Source of the DNA: Saccopteryx bilineata | Lineage: Eukaryota > Chordata > Mammalia > Chiroptera > Emballonuridae | Reading direction: 5' to 3' | Length of the DNA: 64,000 nucleotides | Assembly: GCF_036850765.1 (NCBI RefSeq) | Contig: NC_089495.1 | Location: 21,296,875 to 21,360,874 of the forward strand | In this document: in pieces, positions 1-11,640 of the stretch | Layout of the letters: every line of letters starts with the position of its first letter | Position numbering within the stretch: position 1 is the first letter of the stretch | Made by a program: the position numbers and the translations under genes | Notes under the pieces: generated by a model | What the model was told of the DNA's origin: nothing | The model's database searches: none | What the model saw: the letters and a program-made list of their open reading frames with translations, nothing else

Positions 1-118
1 CCAATGACGGCTCCTAGGGCAGGCTCAGGGCTGGGTTCCTGTGAGCCTCTAGCCATATTCCATCAACCACTCTGTACATGCCGGCTTTATGTGTGTTTCT
101 GTTTAAAAATAGATACTG

Positions 119-520
119 TTCACTTATAACATCGAACTCACAGCCAACAGCACTGTAACTCATTCCTAATCAAAGCTCACGCGGCACACGTTTTCCCTGT
201 AAGCCCATCACAGTGTTTGGCGCCATGACCAGTAGACGGCACTTTTCAGTGCTTTCCTTGAGGGGCGGGGGAGGCAGTATAAACAATGAAATCACTATCA
301 GAAAGCATAAAAATGTGAAAACATGGCACCAAACAGACTTCAAAAAGGACACATGTTTACAGTCAGAGATGTGAAACAAGAAGGCAGAGTGTGGCCCCCT
401 GCCCCACCCAGCGAGGAACAGTGTGTGGGGAGACTCAAGTTCTTCAGCATGCTGCATGTCTTAGAAGGAAACGGCCACAGTATTGACCTGCGGTTACAGA
501 TGCATTTTAGCTAGTCGGAG
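119..520. repeat. Ancient interspersed repeat, left copy (family not assigned)
   Basis: This stretch is recognisably homologous, in the same orientation, to 62276-62540. Shared blocks include CTCACAGCCAACA, AAGCATAAAAATG and a shared AAAAAGGACACA. The divergence looks old, with many substitutions and indels. It could be an LTR or a DNA-transposon remnant; I cannot name the family. The two short open frames across it are not conserved between the copies. Confidence 0.5.
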
Positions 521-654
521 AATTTGCAGAGTGTGAGGACGGGCTCTATCAACTTGCCTCATCCACAGCGCGAGGTAGCTGTATCAACGCTTTCCCCAGC
601 CTTGATAATCTTTACAAAAATTTATTAGCAAATTTCAAGTGTGTCACTCCCATT

Positions 655-740
655 CTAACAGATAAAAAAAAAAAGGACTAAGTCACAGAGAGGGTATGTG
701 CACAGCCAGTAAGTGACAAAGTCCAGACTGGGCTCCACAG
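655..740 (-). repeat. MIR SINE fragment
   Basis: The segment reads like the reverse complement of the MIR core and 3' region: an ACAGAT start, then CACAGAGAGGG, an ACAGCCAGTAAGTGAC block and CCAGACTGG. A poly-A expansion interrupts it. It runs straight into the minisatellite that begins at 744. Confidence 0.5.
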
Positions 741-743
741 GTG

Positions 744-973
744 CCCGCAGACCCACGCTGCCCGCAGACCACGCTGCCGCAGACCCACGCTGCCCGCAGA
801 CCCACGCTGCCCGCAGACCACGCTGCCCGCAGACCCACGCTGCCGCAGACCCACGCTGCCCGCAGACCCACGCTGCCCGCAGACCACGCTGCCCGCAGAC
901 CCACGCTGCCCGCAGACCACGCTGCCGCAGACCCACGCTGCCGCAGACCCACGCTGCCCGCAGACCCACGCTG
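744..973. repeat. GC-rich minisatellite, 14 units of 16-17 bp
   Basis: There are fourteen head-to-tail units of CCCGCAGACCCACGCTG (17 bp). Two 16-bp variants each lack one C, either in the leading CCC or in the ACCCACG block. Calling these a, b (internal C lost) and c (leading C lost), the order is a b c a b a c a b a b c c a. Mixed 16/17-bp periods keep several frames open on both strands, which explains the proline/arginine-rich open frames; they are not genes. Confidence 0.97.
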
Positions 974-1416
974 CCCTTTGTTGATTGCCAGCTCATCTCT
1001 GTGGACTTCGGAGCTGACCCCGCTCAGAGCCTGCCCCACAGAGGGATGCTGATAGAGTTAAAAAGGAGAAAAATAAATAATTTTGCCACTAATAAATAAA
1101 TAGTGGTAAGCGATACTGGATATTCGTGAGGCCTGTTGCCTGGGTCCCGTTAAGTTTGCGATGCTTATTGTGTGTCCCAGGACTCCGGTTTCAGAATCAC
1201 TTAGTGTAACATTCTCAGCGATCCTAATTGACCTGGTGTCAGGGGAAGGCTACACTTTTAGTAAGTTCCTTAAGGAAGTCTGATATTTTAGGATTTGAGA
1301 AACATTGTCTAAAATTCAATGCCATTGTAAATAAACATTACACATCAAAAATATTTATTTGAGATATTTGTAGCATTCAGAGTTGTTCAGACTGTTTTTT
1401 AAACTCTACAGTGGTT

Positions 1417-1743
1417 GCCTGACCAGGCGGTGGTACCGTGGATAGAGTGTCGGACTGGGATGCGGAGGACCCAGGTTCGAGACCCCAAGGTTGCCAGCTT
1501 GAGCGTGGGCTCATCTGGCTTGAGCAAAAAGCTCACCAGCTTGGACCCAAGGTCTCTGGCTCAAGTAAGGGGTTACTCGGTCTGCTGAAGGCCATGGTCA
1601 AGGCACATATGAGAAAGCAATCAATGAACAACTAAGGTGTCGCAACGAGAAACTGATGGTTGATGCTTCTCATCTCTCTCCGTTCCTGTCTGTCCCTCTC
1701 TCTGACTCTCTCTCTCTCTGTCCCTGTAAAAAACAAACAAACA
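1417..1743 (+). mobile_element. SINE-B, full length
   Basis: This is a tRNA-derived SINE. The head starts GCCTGACCAGGCGG, a B-box-like GGTTCGAGACC lies near 1483, the body has GCTTGAGC-type modules, and there is an ATGAGAAAGCAATCAATGAA block, a CT-rich tail and an A-rich end. Target-site duplications of 16 bp at 1401-1416 and 1744-1759 differ by one base, so both ends are intact. Confidence 0.95.
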
Positions 1744-1830
1744 AAACTCTAGAGTGGTTTATTTGTTGTTTGTTTCTTTGTTTTCTTAATAAGACGATGG
1801 GGGAAAATGGGTCCAATAAAGATGATTGAA

Positions 1831-2292
1831 CCTGACCAGGGGGTGGCATAGTGGCTAGAGCATCAGACTGGGACATAGAGGACCCAGGTTTGAAACCTTA
1901 AGGCTGAGCATGGGCTCAACAGCTTGAGTACAGGGTCGTTGGCTTGGGCATGGAATCATAGACATGACCTTATGATCACTGGCTTGCGCGTGGGTTCATC
2001 CAGCTTGAGCGCAGGCTCACCAGCTTGAGCGTGGAGCCACTGGCTTGAGTGTGGCAACATAGACATGACCTCTGGCTTAAGCCCAAAGGTTGCTGGTTTG
2101 AAGCCAAAGGTCACTGGCTTGAGCAAGGGGTCACTTGGTCTGCTGTAACCCGATGCAGCACATATGAGAAAGCAATCAATGAACAACGAAGGTGCTGCAA
2201 CAAAGAATTGATGCTTCTCATCTCTCGCCCTTCCTGTCTGTCTGTCTCTGTCCCTCTTTCTGACTCTCTGACTCTGTCAAAAAAGAAAAAAA
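1831..2292 (+). mobile_element. SINE-B, long variant with extra body modules
   Basis: It has the same head and tail as the SINE at 1417 but is about 135 bp longer. The extra length is repeated GCTTGAGC/GGTCACTGGCTTGA modules between the head and the AAGCAATCAATGAA block. The B-box region reads GGTTTGAAACC. An imperfect flanking duplication (GATTGAA-like) lies at about 1824-1830 and 2294-2300. It is more diverged than the neighbour at 1417. Confidence 0.92.
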
Positions 2293-2529
2293 AAGATTGA
2301 AAATTCAGTTAGAAATTACAGGGAGTATTAAAAAAAATGAGTTGCTTCAAGATTTCTATAATACCAAAAGTTTAAAAAAAGAATTGGTTTACCCAAGCAT
2401 CTTTGTCCTCCTGAAGCTTGGGTTCTACCTAGCTCAGACTCATAGGACGCTCTGGCCTAGGAAACAGCAGGTTGTTACCCGTTCTCTGTCTACCAACTTC
2501 CTTGAGGTCTGACCTTCAAGAGAAAAAAC

Positions 2530-3800
2530 CCTACAGGTTTACTTGAAAACAATAGTGAAACTACATTAACACATTAATGTTCCTTTTAGAAATATGAGCA
2601 CTTAAAAATAATGGCTAACTGATTATGACATGAATGTACCTATTTGTCAGAATCCACTTATATCCTTCTAATTTATTAAGTTATAATTCAACAAAATACA
2701 CAAAAATAAAATAATTATGACTGCTTTTGCATAATTCTACTTAATTTCTCTCCTTTCTGACTTACCATAGAAGACAAGAACTGTGTGTGCACCATTTTTT
2801 TTTCTTCAGATTTTGTTCTCACTTGTTTAGTCCTGCACAGAAGTCAAAGGAGTAATAGCTAGAGGGGCTGCAGAAATAGTCACCAGCCTAAGGTTACCTC
2901 TGGTAGGAAAGGATGGGTACAAACTTGCCATGCCTCCTGCTGTGCTCCTCTTAAAACAGTGGAATGCACTGTAATTGCTTCAAAGGAACAGTTATATACC
3001 ACATCAAAGGACCTAACTGCTACTACCTTCCAAGGTTCCAGGCACCCCAACGGTCACAGACTCATTGTAGAGCAATCCTGCTTCTATGAGATCTTCCTTC
3101 CAGGTAGCAATGTAGTGACTTCATCTTTTCCCGTTACGTGGGCTCATCATTCATCCAGCTTGAAAGATGAATGAATAAAGAAACACCTTGCAATCATCTG
3201 TAATCATAAACTGAGCCTAAAGGGCTCTGAACTATAGTCCTTGATGGAGCTTTTTTTCACATCCTTCTTTCTTTAGCCACAATAGCTTTGGAGAGTCAAA
3301 AAATAGAACAGGTTACTTTTCATTCATATACAAAAAGAAAGGCCACTGACTGGGGCTCGCTCTCAGGACCAAAGATGGATGCCGACTTGTCTTCTTTTCC
3401 CTGACCTGCTTCCTGATGTAGGAATCGCACCCGCGGGTTGGGTTAGTGACTAGAGTTCAAGGATGAGGACAGTGCTGTGGGTTTTGTGACAGAAACATAG
3501 TCCCCAACCAATAAGCTTCTCCTGCTTGCAATGTTTTTCTTGGGCTAAAGGATTTGTTCTCTGGCATTTTGGGATACATTATGCAACAAGGCTAGCCATA
3601 TGGCAATTATAAACCTGATTACCATTTTAAATTTGTGTTACCCCCTATCAATTCTTGGAGGAGAAGAGGCTCAGCCCCCTGATAGCCATGAACAGAGCCA
3701 GCCTGTCAGAATCTAACACCAGTTACTACGAAACACCTTAAGGTTTCTAATCCTTTTCTTTCTAAGACCCGAAGAGGAGGATGAGATTTCGCTTCAGAAA
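2530..3800. other. No recognised feature
   Basis: AT-rich to mixed DNA. I found no splice-supported exon, no confident repeat family and no RNA gene here. The 71-residue open frame at 2959-3174 has no recognisable domain. Confidence 0.5.
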
Positions 3801-3803
3801 CGA

Positions 3804-3880
3804 CACTGCTCACAAAAATTGGGGGGTATTTTATTGCTTCACATTCATTTTGAAATATCCCCTAGTTTTTGTGAGGAGTA
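3804..3880. mobile_element. 77-bp mariner-like MITE (near-perfect palindrome)
   Basis: The terminal inverted repeats are CTCACAAAAATTGGGGGGTA at the left and, read on the other strand, CTCACAAAAACTAGGGGATA at the right. They leave only a short loop. The right end is flanked by TA; the left flank has decayed to CA. Size, TA target and TIR-only structure fit a Tc1/mariner non-autonomous element of the kind common in bats. Confidence 0.7.
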
Positions 3881-4520
3881 TATTCACACACTTGCTTCCA
3901 TGAGGACAGTGCCCTCCTTTTGAACTCAGGTATCCTGAGCACCTGTATGGTAAGTTTCGGATTCTCAGAGAAGTTGCTTTGAGGAAATTAAAAAGGATTC
4001 AAATAAAAGTATCAATAGATAATTGGCAATCATATCGGGAGATGTCAAAATACCTGAAAGGTTTTCAGCTGCCTTTGGATGTGCAGGTAGAGATTTGATT
4101 AAAACTATTTCCTTAGCATGTTTGTAAAATACGGACATGTGTGAGAGTGTTTTTTGTTTGTTTTTGCTTGTTATTGTGCTACAAGTTGGTTGAACTATGA
4201 ATTGATCTGTTAAAAAGTAGGCAGTAAGGAGAACCAAGCCTTTCTGCTGAAGTTTGGGGCCACCCCTCAGTTTTGAGGACACGTTACAGAGAAGACATGG
4301 CCCCGGACTCGCCGAATGTGAGAAAGCAAACCGCCGAGGGCACAGGCCGGTGCTGTCCCCAGAGGCCTGGCAAGCCCGATGCAGAATTCTCTCATGTAAC
4401 CTCTCCCCTTGGAGAAATGCCAATCCCATGCAGGCCCTCAGTCTCAGAAAAATTACCAACCTTCATGTTAAGAAAGAAGGGACGAGAGCTCAGATCATCA
4501 ATTCAAAACTTGAGGCTATT

Positions 4521-4736
4521 TGCCTGACCTGTGGTGGTGCAGTGGATGGAGCTTCGACCGGGAATGTTGAGGTCACTGGTTTGAAACCCAGGGCTTACCT
4601 GGTCAAGGCACATAGGAGAAGTAACTAAGAGTTTATGCCTGTCACTCCTCCCCCTCTTTTCTCTTTCTCTCTCTCTCTCTCCTCTCTCTAAAATCAGTAA
4701 ATAAGATCTTTTAAAAAACAAAAACAAAGAAACAAT
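4521..4736 (+). mobile_element. SINE-A, full length
   Basis: The head starts GCCTGACCTGTGGTGGTGCAG, with B-box-like GGTTTGAAACC, a CCTGGTCAAGGCACAT block and a long CT tail ending in A-rich DNA. Flanking 15-bp duplications at 4506-4520 and 4737-4751 differ at two positions. Confidence 0.92.
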
Positions 4737-4759
4737 AAACTCGAGCCTATTCAATGCCT

Positions 4760-6310
4760 ACACGCAGCACTAGGCTACCTGGAATGGAATACTTAAGAAA
4801 ATGTTTAAGTCACATCCTTGGACTTTGCCTAATTAAATGTCAAAAAGCATATGCTAAACATTTTTATCTTTGTAGTTGAAGATTCCAAAATAGTACTAAA
4901 ATTTAATAAGAGTGTTTTGAACCTCTAAGCTCTATCAACCACTGTTCTTTGACTGAATGAATCATGTATTAATAGTTACATGCACTACTCTTGGTTGGAG
5001 TACCTTCTAAATCTGGGGCATTGGCGGGACCCACTGGGCTGACTCTACTCTCTTCTATTGTCCCTGTCCTCAGCAGGCCAGCAGGACATGTTTTCACAGC
5101 GTCATGGTGAAGGCAGGGGCACTGGAGATTGGAAAGAAGAATTCAAGGCACTTTGAGGCACAGGATAGCAAGTGTCACATTGTCGGTTCCACGGCATTGT
5201 ATTGACCAAAGCAAGTCACTTAACCAGGTGAAATTTAAGGAGCAAGGTGATTCCATCTCTGGATGTGAGTAGCTGCAAAGTCACATTGGAAAGTGGGTAT
5301 GATATAGGAAGCTATTAGAGCTATAGTTGCAATTGACCTGCTATAGTTATTAAAAACCAAGTAGTTCACTTGATCACTCAAGATTTATAGATACTTCTAG
5401 TCCAGTGAGAGTCATGTATTTTCTTGATTGCATTTTCCAAACAGCAATATATTAAGCTGTGTGGTGTGAGTGAAAATTGGAAACTGTAAAACCTCTGTCC
5501 AGAAGATCTACCCTACAGTGAAACCCCTTCAGGGGCTTAGACGGAAAGAAAAGGCATGTAAAGATTCAGGGTCTTTGTTTGGGCTCAACCACTCTCTTAC
5601 TCTAACAGAGTTGGCCGTGGGAAGGAAGAGGGAGTGCGGGCCTTCAGCTGGGCCATACACTTGCCACATCCTCACCACTTCCACCGTAGGACATCTCTAA
5701 CTTTTTGAAGTACTGTCTTCTGCCTACTCGTACCGAAGAAATGGCTATCTTCATGGGAGGTGACATCCCATGGTGACAAGAGCACAAGGCCTAATCTCGT
5801 TCTAAGATTAGAACAGTCCTAAGAGAAGAAAGGTTTTTGTGTGTATCTTCCGGTCATCATCTGAAACACTTGCACACAGTGATCATATTGTTCAAAGCAA
5901 ATCTCCTTAGCCACTGTCTCAGCCATAGGGCGCTTTTCTTTAGAACCGTCTTTGTTTCACATTTGCTGAGTTATTCAGACTATTAAAGAGCTAAGTGCAT
6001 GTAAGAGCCCTAAATCAAGTCATCTGTCTAGAATATTTCCTTAAAGAAGAGGCAGCCTTTTGAAATACATGTCTCTCTGTGAATGCCAGGGGGAAAAATG
6101 TGCACAGTTGTTATCAGCTCCTGCCATCAAAATTCTTTAATTTAAAGAAGTATTCAGCTGTCTGAAATTAGGTTGCAGACTCCAGGGTGGGATACCTTGT
6201 GGGTGGAATCGCTTGGTGATATAGAACAGCATTTAAGAGCTGATATGCACTTGGGATGGGGAGAATGTGGACAATGAAAAGTAGAGGACACGTGGGTTGG
6301 GAGAGAGGAG
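4760..6310. other. Mostly unassigned; possible ancient repeat at 5080-5345
   Basis: The part around 5190-5320 (AAAGCAAGTCACTTAACCAG, then AGCTGCAAAGTCACATTGGA) resembles an old L1 3'-untranslated or LTR-derived repeat from memory; this is tentative. The rest shows no confident feature. The 76-residue frame at 5470-5700 has no recognised domain. Confidence 0.3.
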
Positions 6311-6312
6311 AT

Positions 6313-6313
<1 letters not shown>

Positions 6314-6367
<54 letters not shown>
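6314..6367. repeat. (TG)n microsatellite
   Basis: An uninterrupted run of about 27 TG dinucleotides. The TH/CV-repeat open frames on either strand come from this run. Confidence 0.98.
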
Positions 6368-6607
6368 AGATGGTGTGTTAGAGGGGAAGGGCTTGTCCAC
6401 ACAGCAGCCATTCAGTGACTTCCGTTTCAGACCAGTCAGAAAGCCACTGCTGCCTCCCTCTACAGATTTTGCAAAGGTGTCTAGCAGTGACACCTTTAAC
6501 CATGAGTCTAAGTTCTAAAAAAATATTAACCCCTTGAACTCAGACTATCGTGCAAAATTTTCCTTAGCCACTAATATTAAAAGATTAGATTATCCTCCAA
6601 CACAGAA

Positions 6608-6795
6608 TTTCACAGCCTCTACGCTATTGACATTTTGGACTGGATAACCTGTTGCTGAGGGTCTGTACGGTGCATCATAGATGCTCGCTAGCATCCCTGG
6701 CTTCTCACACTAGTAGCTCCCTCCCTCTCCCAGTGACAGCCTACACTGTCTCCAGATGTTACTGGGCAGGTTTCTCTCAGTTGAGAACCACTAGT
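6608..6795 (-). mobile_element. MER5-like hAT (Charlie) DNA transposon
   Basis: The order of blocks matches MER5 in reverse: GCTATTGACATTTTGGACTG, a TGCATCATAGATGCT block, AGCATCCCTGGC, a CCAGTGACAGCC block, GTCTCCAGATGTTACTGG and terminal GTTGAGAACCACTAG. Near full length but strongly diverged, as expected for a pre-placental-age element. Confidence 0.8.
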
Positions 6796-6799
6796 CTAA

Positions 6800-7525
6800 C
6801 ACATTGAACCACAAACTGCTGAGAAAAACACAATTGCTAAGAAAACAGAATAGGGGAGAGAAATCTTTTTTTTTTTTACCTACCTAAGGAAAAATATCGC
6901 CTCAATTTGTAACTAGAAACAAATAATTCCTTCCATTCAAATATGATAACAAAGCAGAGTTTCGCTCTGTGAGAAGTGTTGGGACCTTTGTTTGTGCCTT
7001 TTGGTACAAAATAAATGCACAGGTGTCAGTCCCAGCTGGCAGTCTGTAGGGAGAGACACAACGATGTGAAGAGAGTCAGGGGAGTAGCTGGAGCCCACGT
7101 CACCCACTTGACTCCTGGGGTCACCATTAAATAGGTTCCATTTCTGTGTCGTCCTTACAATCATGGGTCAGAATCATGTCACCATGTGGGACCAAATGGA
7201 AGATTTGCCTGTAGACACAGAATGAGAATTAAGCTCCCTCTTATAGCAGCACATAGACTAGGCCCCTCTCACCTTTGTGGCCCATTGCATGGGGCTCAGA
7301 TGTTTATCATCACCACATGTAGCTGGCTACTTACCTCCTTACCCCTTTTCTAAAACATACTCTCTCTCTACTAAAGCATAATCTCTTTAAGACCTAGAGA
7401 TGGTGTTTTATTTTATGAGCACAATGTCAAGTAGACCCTTCATAGCTGATCAAATCCTTGCAAACTTACCGTAGGTAGATACAAATGGTCACAGAGTTTC
7501 TTGTGCTTTATAACAAATCGACAAA
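6800..7525. other. No recognised feature
   Basis: Mixed-composition DNA with one T11 run near 6868. I see no coding exon or confident repeat. Confidence 0.5.
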
Positions 7526-7529
7526 CAAC

Positions 7530-7835
7530 AATTGCTAGTGTGAGAATAGGGAAGTCTTATACACCATGGGTAGGATTGTAAATTAATGAAAACAGTATAG
7601 AGATTCTTCAGGAAATTAAGAATAGAGCTCCCATACTATCTAACAATTCTATTTCTGGATATTTATTTGAAGAAAATAAAAATACTAAATCAAAAAGAAA
7701 TATGCATCCCTATATTCATCACAACATTTTTACAAGAGCCAAATATGGAAGCAACCTAGGTGTCCATCAGCAGATGAATGAATAAAGATGATCTGATATA
7801 TTTATACAATGGAATCTTATTCAAGAAGAAAAGTT
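7530..7835 (+). mobile_element. L1 fragment, ORF2 3' part (left of SINE)
   Basis: It matches the end of L1 ORF2: a GGATATTTATTTGAAGAAAA block, CAACCTAGGTGTCCATCAGC and the ACAATGGAATCTTATTCAAG block. The reading frame is broken. The same element continues after the inserted SINE at 8217. Confidence 0.85.
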
Positions 7836-8216
7836 GCCTTGGCCGGTTGGCTCAGTGGTAGAGCGTCGGCCTGGCATGTGGAAGTCCCGGGTTTGATTCC
7901 TGGCCAGGGCACACAGGAGAAGCGCCTATCTGCTTCTCTACCCCTCCCCCTCTCCTTCCTCTCTGTCTCTCTCTTCCCCTCCCGCAGCCAAGGCTCCATT
8001 GGAGCAAAGATGGCTGGGGCGCTGGGGATGGTTCCATGGCCTCTGCCTCAGGTGCTAGAGTAGCTCTGGTCGCAACAGAGCAAAGCCCCGGATGGGCAGA
8101 GCATTGCCCACTGGTGGGCGTGCCGGGTGGATCCTGGTCGGGCGCATGTGGGAGTCTGTTTGACTGCCTCCCTGTTTCTAGCTTCAGAAAAATAAAAAAA
8201 TAAAAAATGAAAAAAA
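7836..8216 (+). mobile_element. SINE-C inserted in L1
   Basis: The head GCCTTGGCCGGTTGGCTCAG is followed by GGTAGAGCG, a GGGTTTGATTCC B box, a CT-rich stretch, GGCTCCATTGGAGCAAAGAT, a TGGTGGGCGTGCCGGGTGGA block and an AAAATAAA-rich tail. Short duplications ending AAAAGTT flank it at 7828-7835 and about 8214-8220. The tRNA-like head is not a functional tRNA because it has no cloverleaf 3' half. Confidence 0.94.
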
Positions 8217-8430
8217 AGTTAAATCTTGACATTTGTGACAATATGGATGAAAGTAGAGGGTATTATTCTTAAGTCAGCAAGTCATACAAGGTCAAACAAA
8301 TGCTGTATGATTTTACTTATATGTGCAATCTAACACAAAAAGCATAAATAAATAAATAAAACAAAACAGAAAAAGACCCATAGATACAGAGAACTAACTG
8401 ATGGTTTACAAAGGTGAGATAGGAAAATGA
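8217..8430 (+). mobile_element. L1 fragment, ORF2 end and start of 3' UTR (right of SINE)
   Basis: It continues the L1 at 7530: a CTTGACATTTGTGACAATAT block, AAGTAGAGGGTATTATTCTT, GATTTTACTTATATGTG and the AGACCCATAGATACAGAGAA block. Together the halves form one 5'-truncated L1 copy. Confidence 0.85.
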
Positions 8431-11400
8431 AAATAAAATCAATATTTAAACTTTAAAAAAAAAGTATCTAAGGACAAGCTTACCAAAATAAATAAATAAA
8501 CAAACAAACAAACTAAATTAGCAGGCTCCCCAAGTAGCTTTTAGCAATAAGGTAAAGCTTCTCCTATATGGAAAAAAACAGTCTTCTCCCTACTTGTTTA
8601 TTCTTAGAATGTTGTCATGGTGACTTGAATTCCAAAATAAATAAGTAAATAAAATTTTAAAAAGTTACTTTCAATAGTGAATTAATAATCTACATCAGCT
8701 CTTGTCTAAAATGTGTTGAATATTATAAACACAGACAACATATTTTCTTCAGTGTGTGTTTTGTAAATATACACAAAGCAAATAAAATGGCTTCCAGGAT
8801 GTATCTATGCGCAGACCTAAAATAATTACGTAAACTACATATTTATTTGTGATCTAGGATCTACATATATACTGTGAATACATATTGTAATTTGTAAGGA
8901 TAATCTGTGCTTGAGCACTGCTCATTCATTTGCTTCAATCAATGTGTTTCGAAGTGATATACTTATGAATAATGAGAAGACAATGCAATGAGTAACTACC
9001 TTTTTATGCAAGAAAAGACATTTTTAGGGCATCAAATAAATGTTCTTTGTAAAAATACACATTTTTATATCTCATCGTGCATTTTCTGACATCTCAAACA
9101 AACCCAGAGCGATAAAATATTACACTCCTGAGAAATTCTTGTCACTTTGTTAGAAATCTCAGAGGACAAGGCTTTGGTAAAGCGTAAATATGACAGCTAA
9201 TTTCAACAGCTACTGTCAACTACCACGCGTTTCATTAACATGAGAAGCTGAACTGGGAATCCAATCCAAAAACTGTAAGTGAATTAATCAGCCTGGTTTC
9301 CTTTTATGATGATAGTTCCTTCAGGGCATGCAAATCATGGGCTTCCTGCTCCGCCTCAAATAGGGAATGTCAGAACAAGAAATCTCCAGGCCTACTGTGT
9401 AATGGCCTACCACTTCCAAGCCGTTCAGCAAGCTCTTTGGTATGTATTTCAATCTGATTATTCCACTCTGTGTTCAATGAAATGAAAGACTGGCTGACAC
9501 TTTCAGCGGAGGGTCCCTTTCAACCTCTCTAGGGGAGGCACCTGTCTCCCACCTTTGCCCCTCCACTCCTCATCACTTAAGAGACTGCGGGGGAGGGGGG
9601 GAATGATAAATTCACCTCCCAAAGTAAGCCATGTTTTAAAACGTTTCTTTTGGAGAATGAATTATAATGCAACGGCAGGAAAGATCACTTTGGTATTTGA
9701 TGAGTGTCTCATGATCTGCTTCTGTAGTCCAGGTGGAGGGCGAGTCAACTGCGGGACACAGTGTGAAACTGAGGCCAGAACAACCACAGTTATGCACAGA
9801 AAGATGTAGCAGTGACTCAAGAGACCACCTGGACGGCAGTCGGAAGGAAGCATGGCTGTAACGCAGAAGGACTCTGGAAACGTAGGCTTCAGGAACGGGT
9901 AAGGATGTACCAGGCAATGCCCCAGAATCCTGTTTTAGACTAAATTTATTACATGAAAACTCAGGCTAACAAGCAAACACTCATCTTGCAAAGATTCACT
10001 TTATGCCTTTTAAAGACGTTTGTGTTTCCCTCGGACATCTAAAATGCAACAGGTTAAGCGGTGGAGGAATGTTTCTTCTTGTGCTTCTCTTTCTTTTTCA
10101 TGTATTTTTTTTTTCTGAAATAAGCAGATTACTTGTTTAAAAAGAAAAATAATAGAAGTGATTTGGGAGTACAGTTTAGTGGACAGAAGTGGCATTTCCA
10201 CATACATTTTCTGAAGTAAATTTATTCAGTCTTAGAGCTGGTGCCACCCTCTCTGGGGTGAGACAAGAACCTGAGGTCCAGGAAGGTCGGCGGTGGACCC
10301 ACAGGCACAGTCGTAACTAGAACAGGTGACTCAGAGCCTAGGACTTGTTTACCCAGAGGGACATACTTACAGGAAGGGACAAGGAGGTTGTATGTTGTGC
10401 TAAACGGAGTTATTGGATTCTGGAATGTTGCCATTGTTATCAGCTAAATTATTCCACCTCTTTGGTCCCTTTGGATGTCCAGACATATGTGTGACATCAA
10501 GTGGTAAATAATAGCACTATTACCATCATGTTCATTAGCAAGTACTGGACTTGAATACCTGAAACAATTGTAATTAAGGGAAAAATTTTCAATAGTGAGT
10601 TCAGTTTTTTTGCACTGTGTCTGCCAAAGCCGAGTCTGCAGCCGTGTTATGTAGCACAAATCAATTCACAACACCTCCAGCCTCCATTTTCATGGGGAAG
10701 AAAGCAATTAAGATTTCGAGCAGGTGCTGCTATGACTGTTAATTACAAACCCCGTGGAACACATTGAAATGTGCAGTATAATTCTGTGAAACATCTCATT
10801 TTAAATTGGAAATGCTTCCTTGTTTTTTAGGGGACAAGCCTTGGGCAAATGCAAGGTGTAAATATCTTAATATAGGCAACAAAAATTAGAGGCTTTGTGC
10901 ATCATAAGTTATGAAAGGACATCATTTTATTGCATGACTTTGGGAATGAATAAGAGGCCACGAATTATTCTGATACAGCAAACAAAAGATTTTGATATTT
11001 ACAAGAAAATAAAATAGAAGCAGCCCAAGTACAGCGAGAGGAAGCCTGTTGTTGGTGGTGGGTGTGGCTCTGGCATCTTCCCAGATCACAGGAGTTGCAG
11101 GGAACAATAGAACGAGAGCTTGGCTTCCCACAATATGGCGGGAGGGCTGCTTTTCTTCCCATGGAAGAGCAGTGAACACGACCACTTCAGCCTCAGGAAG
11201 CAGCTCAGAGCCCAAAATCCCAGTTACTGACCAGTATAACACCTTCAGAGCACTCTCTGCCTCTCCCTTTTGTCACTGAAGACAAGCCTTTTAAAAAAAG
11301 TGCATAGTATTCACCAATAGACAAGGGAGAGTCTCAAATTCAAATGTGAGCACACACCACAATTAACTCACATGTTAGGTAAATAAACCACCTGAGAGAC

Positions 11401-11640
11401 ACACCAAGACTTATAAACAAAGGAACTAAAGATTAAAAAAAAATACAGAATTGGTAGTGGAAAGAGATCGAAGCAATTACTAGACATTATTATGAATAAT
11501 ATCTTCAGAGGGAATATGGAGATCACACACCCCTAAGGTAAAACCTGGTTATGTAAATAATAACCAGAGAACCAGAAAATAAAAAGCTTGATGACTGAAA
11601 TAATGGGCTGAAAAGAGGGGCTAATAGTAAGCGAGAAAAA
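8430..11640. other. Long stretch without recognised repeats; candidate conserved noncoding segments
   Basis: Apart from A-rich patches at 8340-8520 and 8640, I could not assign repeats here. The subsegments 9130-9480 and 10670-10870 look single-copy and carry clustered homeodomain-type ATTA/TAAT cores, an octamer ATGCAAAT at 9329 and an E-box CAGGTG at 10721. They could be regulatory, but this needs alignment evidence. No coding exon is evident. Confidence 0.3.

Noticed and set aside
713..1099. Proline/arginine-rich frames of 103-128 residues on both strands
   Set aside because: Generated by the 16/17-bp minisatellite, with alternative frames on both strands.
6154..6518. Histidine-threonine and cysteine-valine repeat frames
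   Set aside because: Direct translations of the (TG)n microsatellite.
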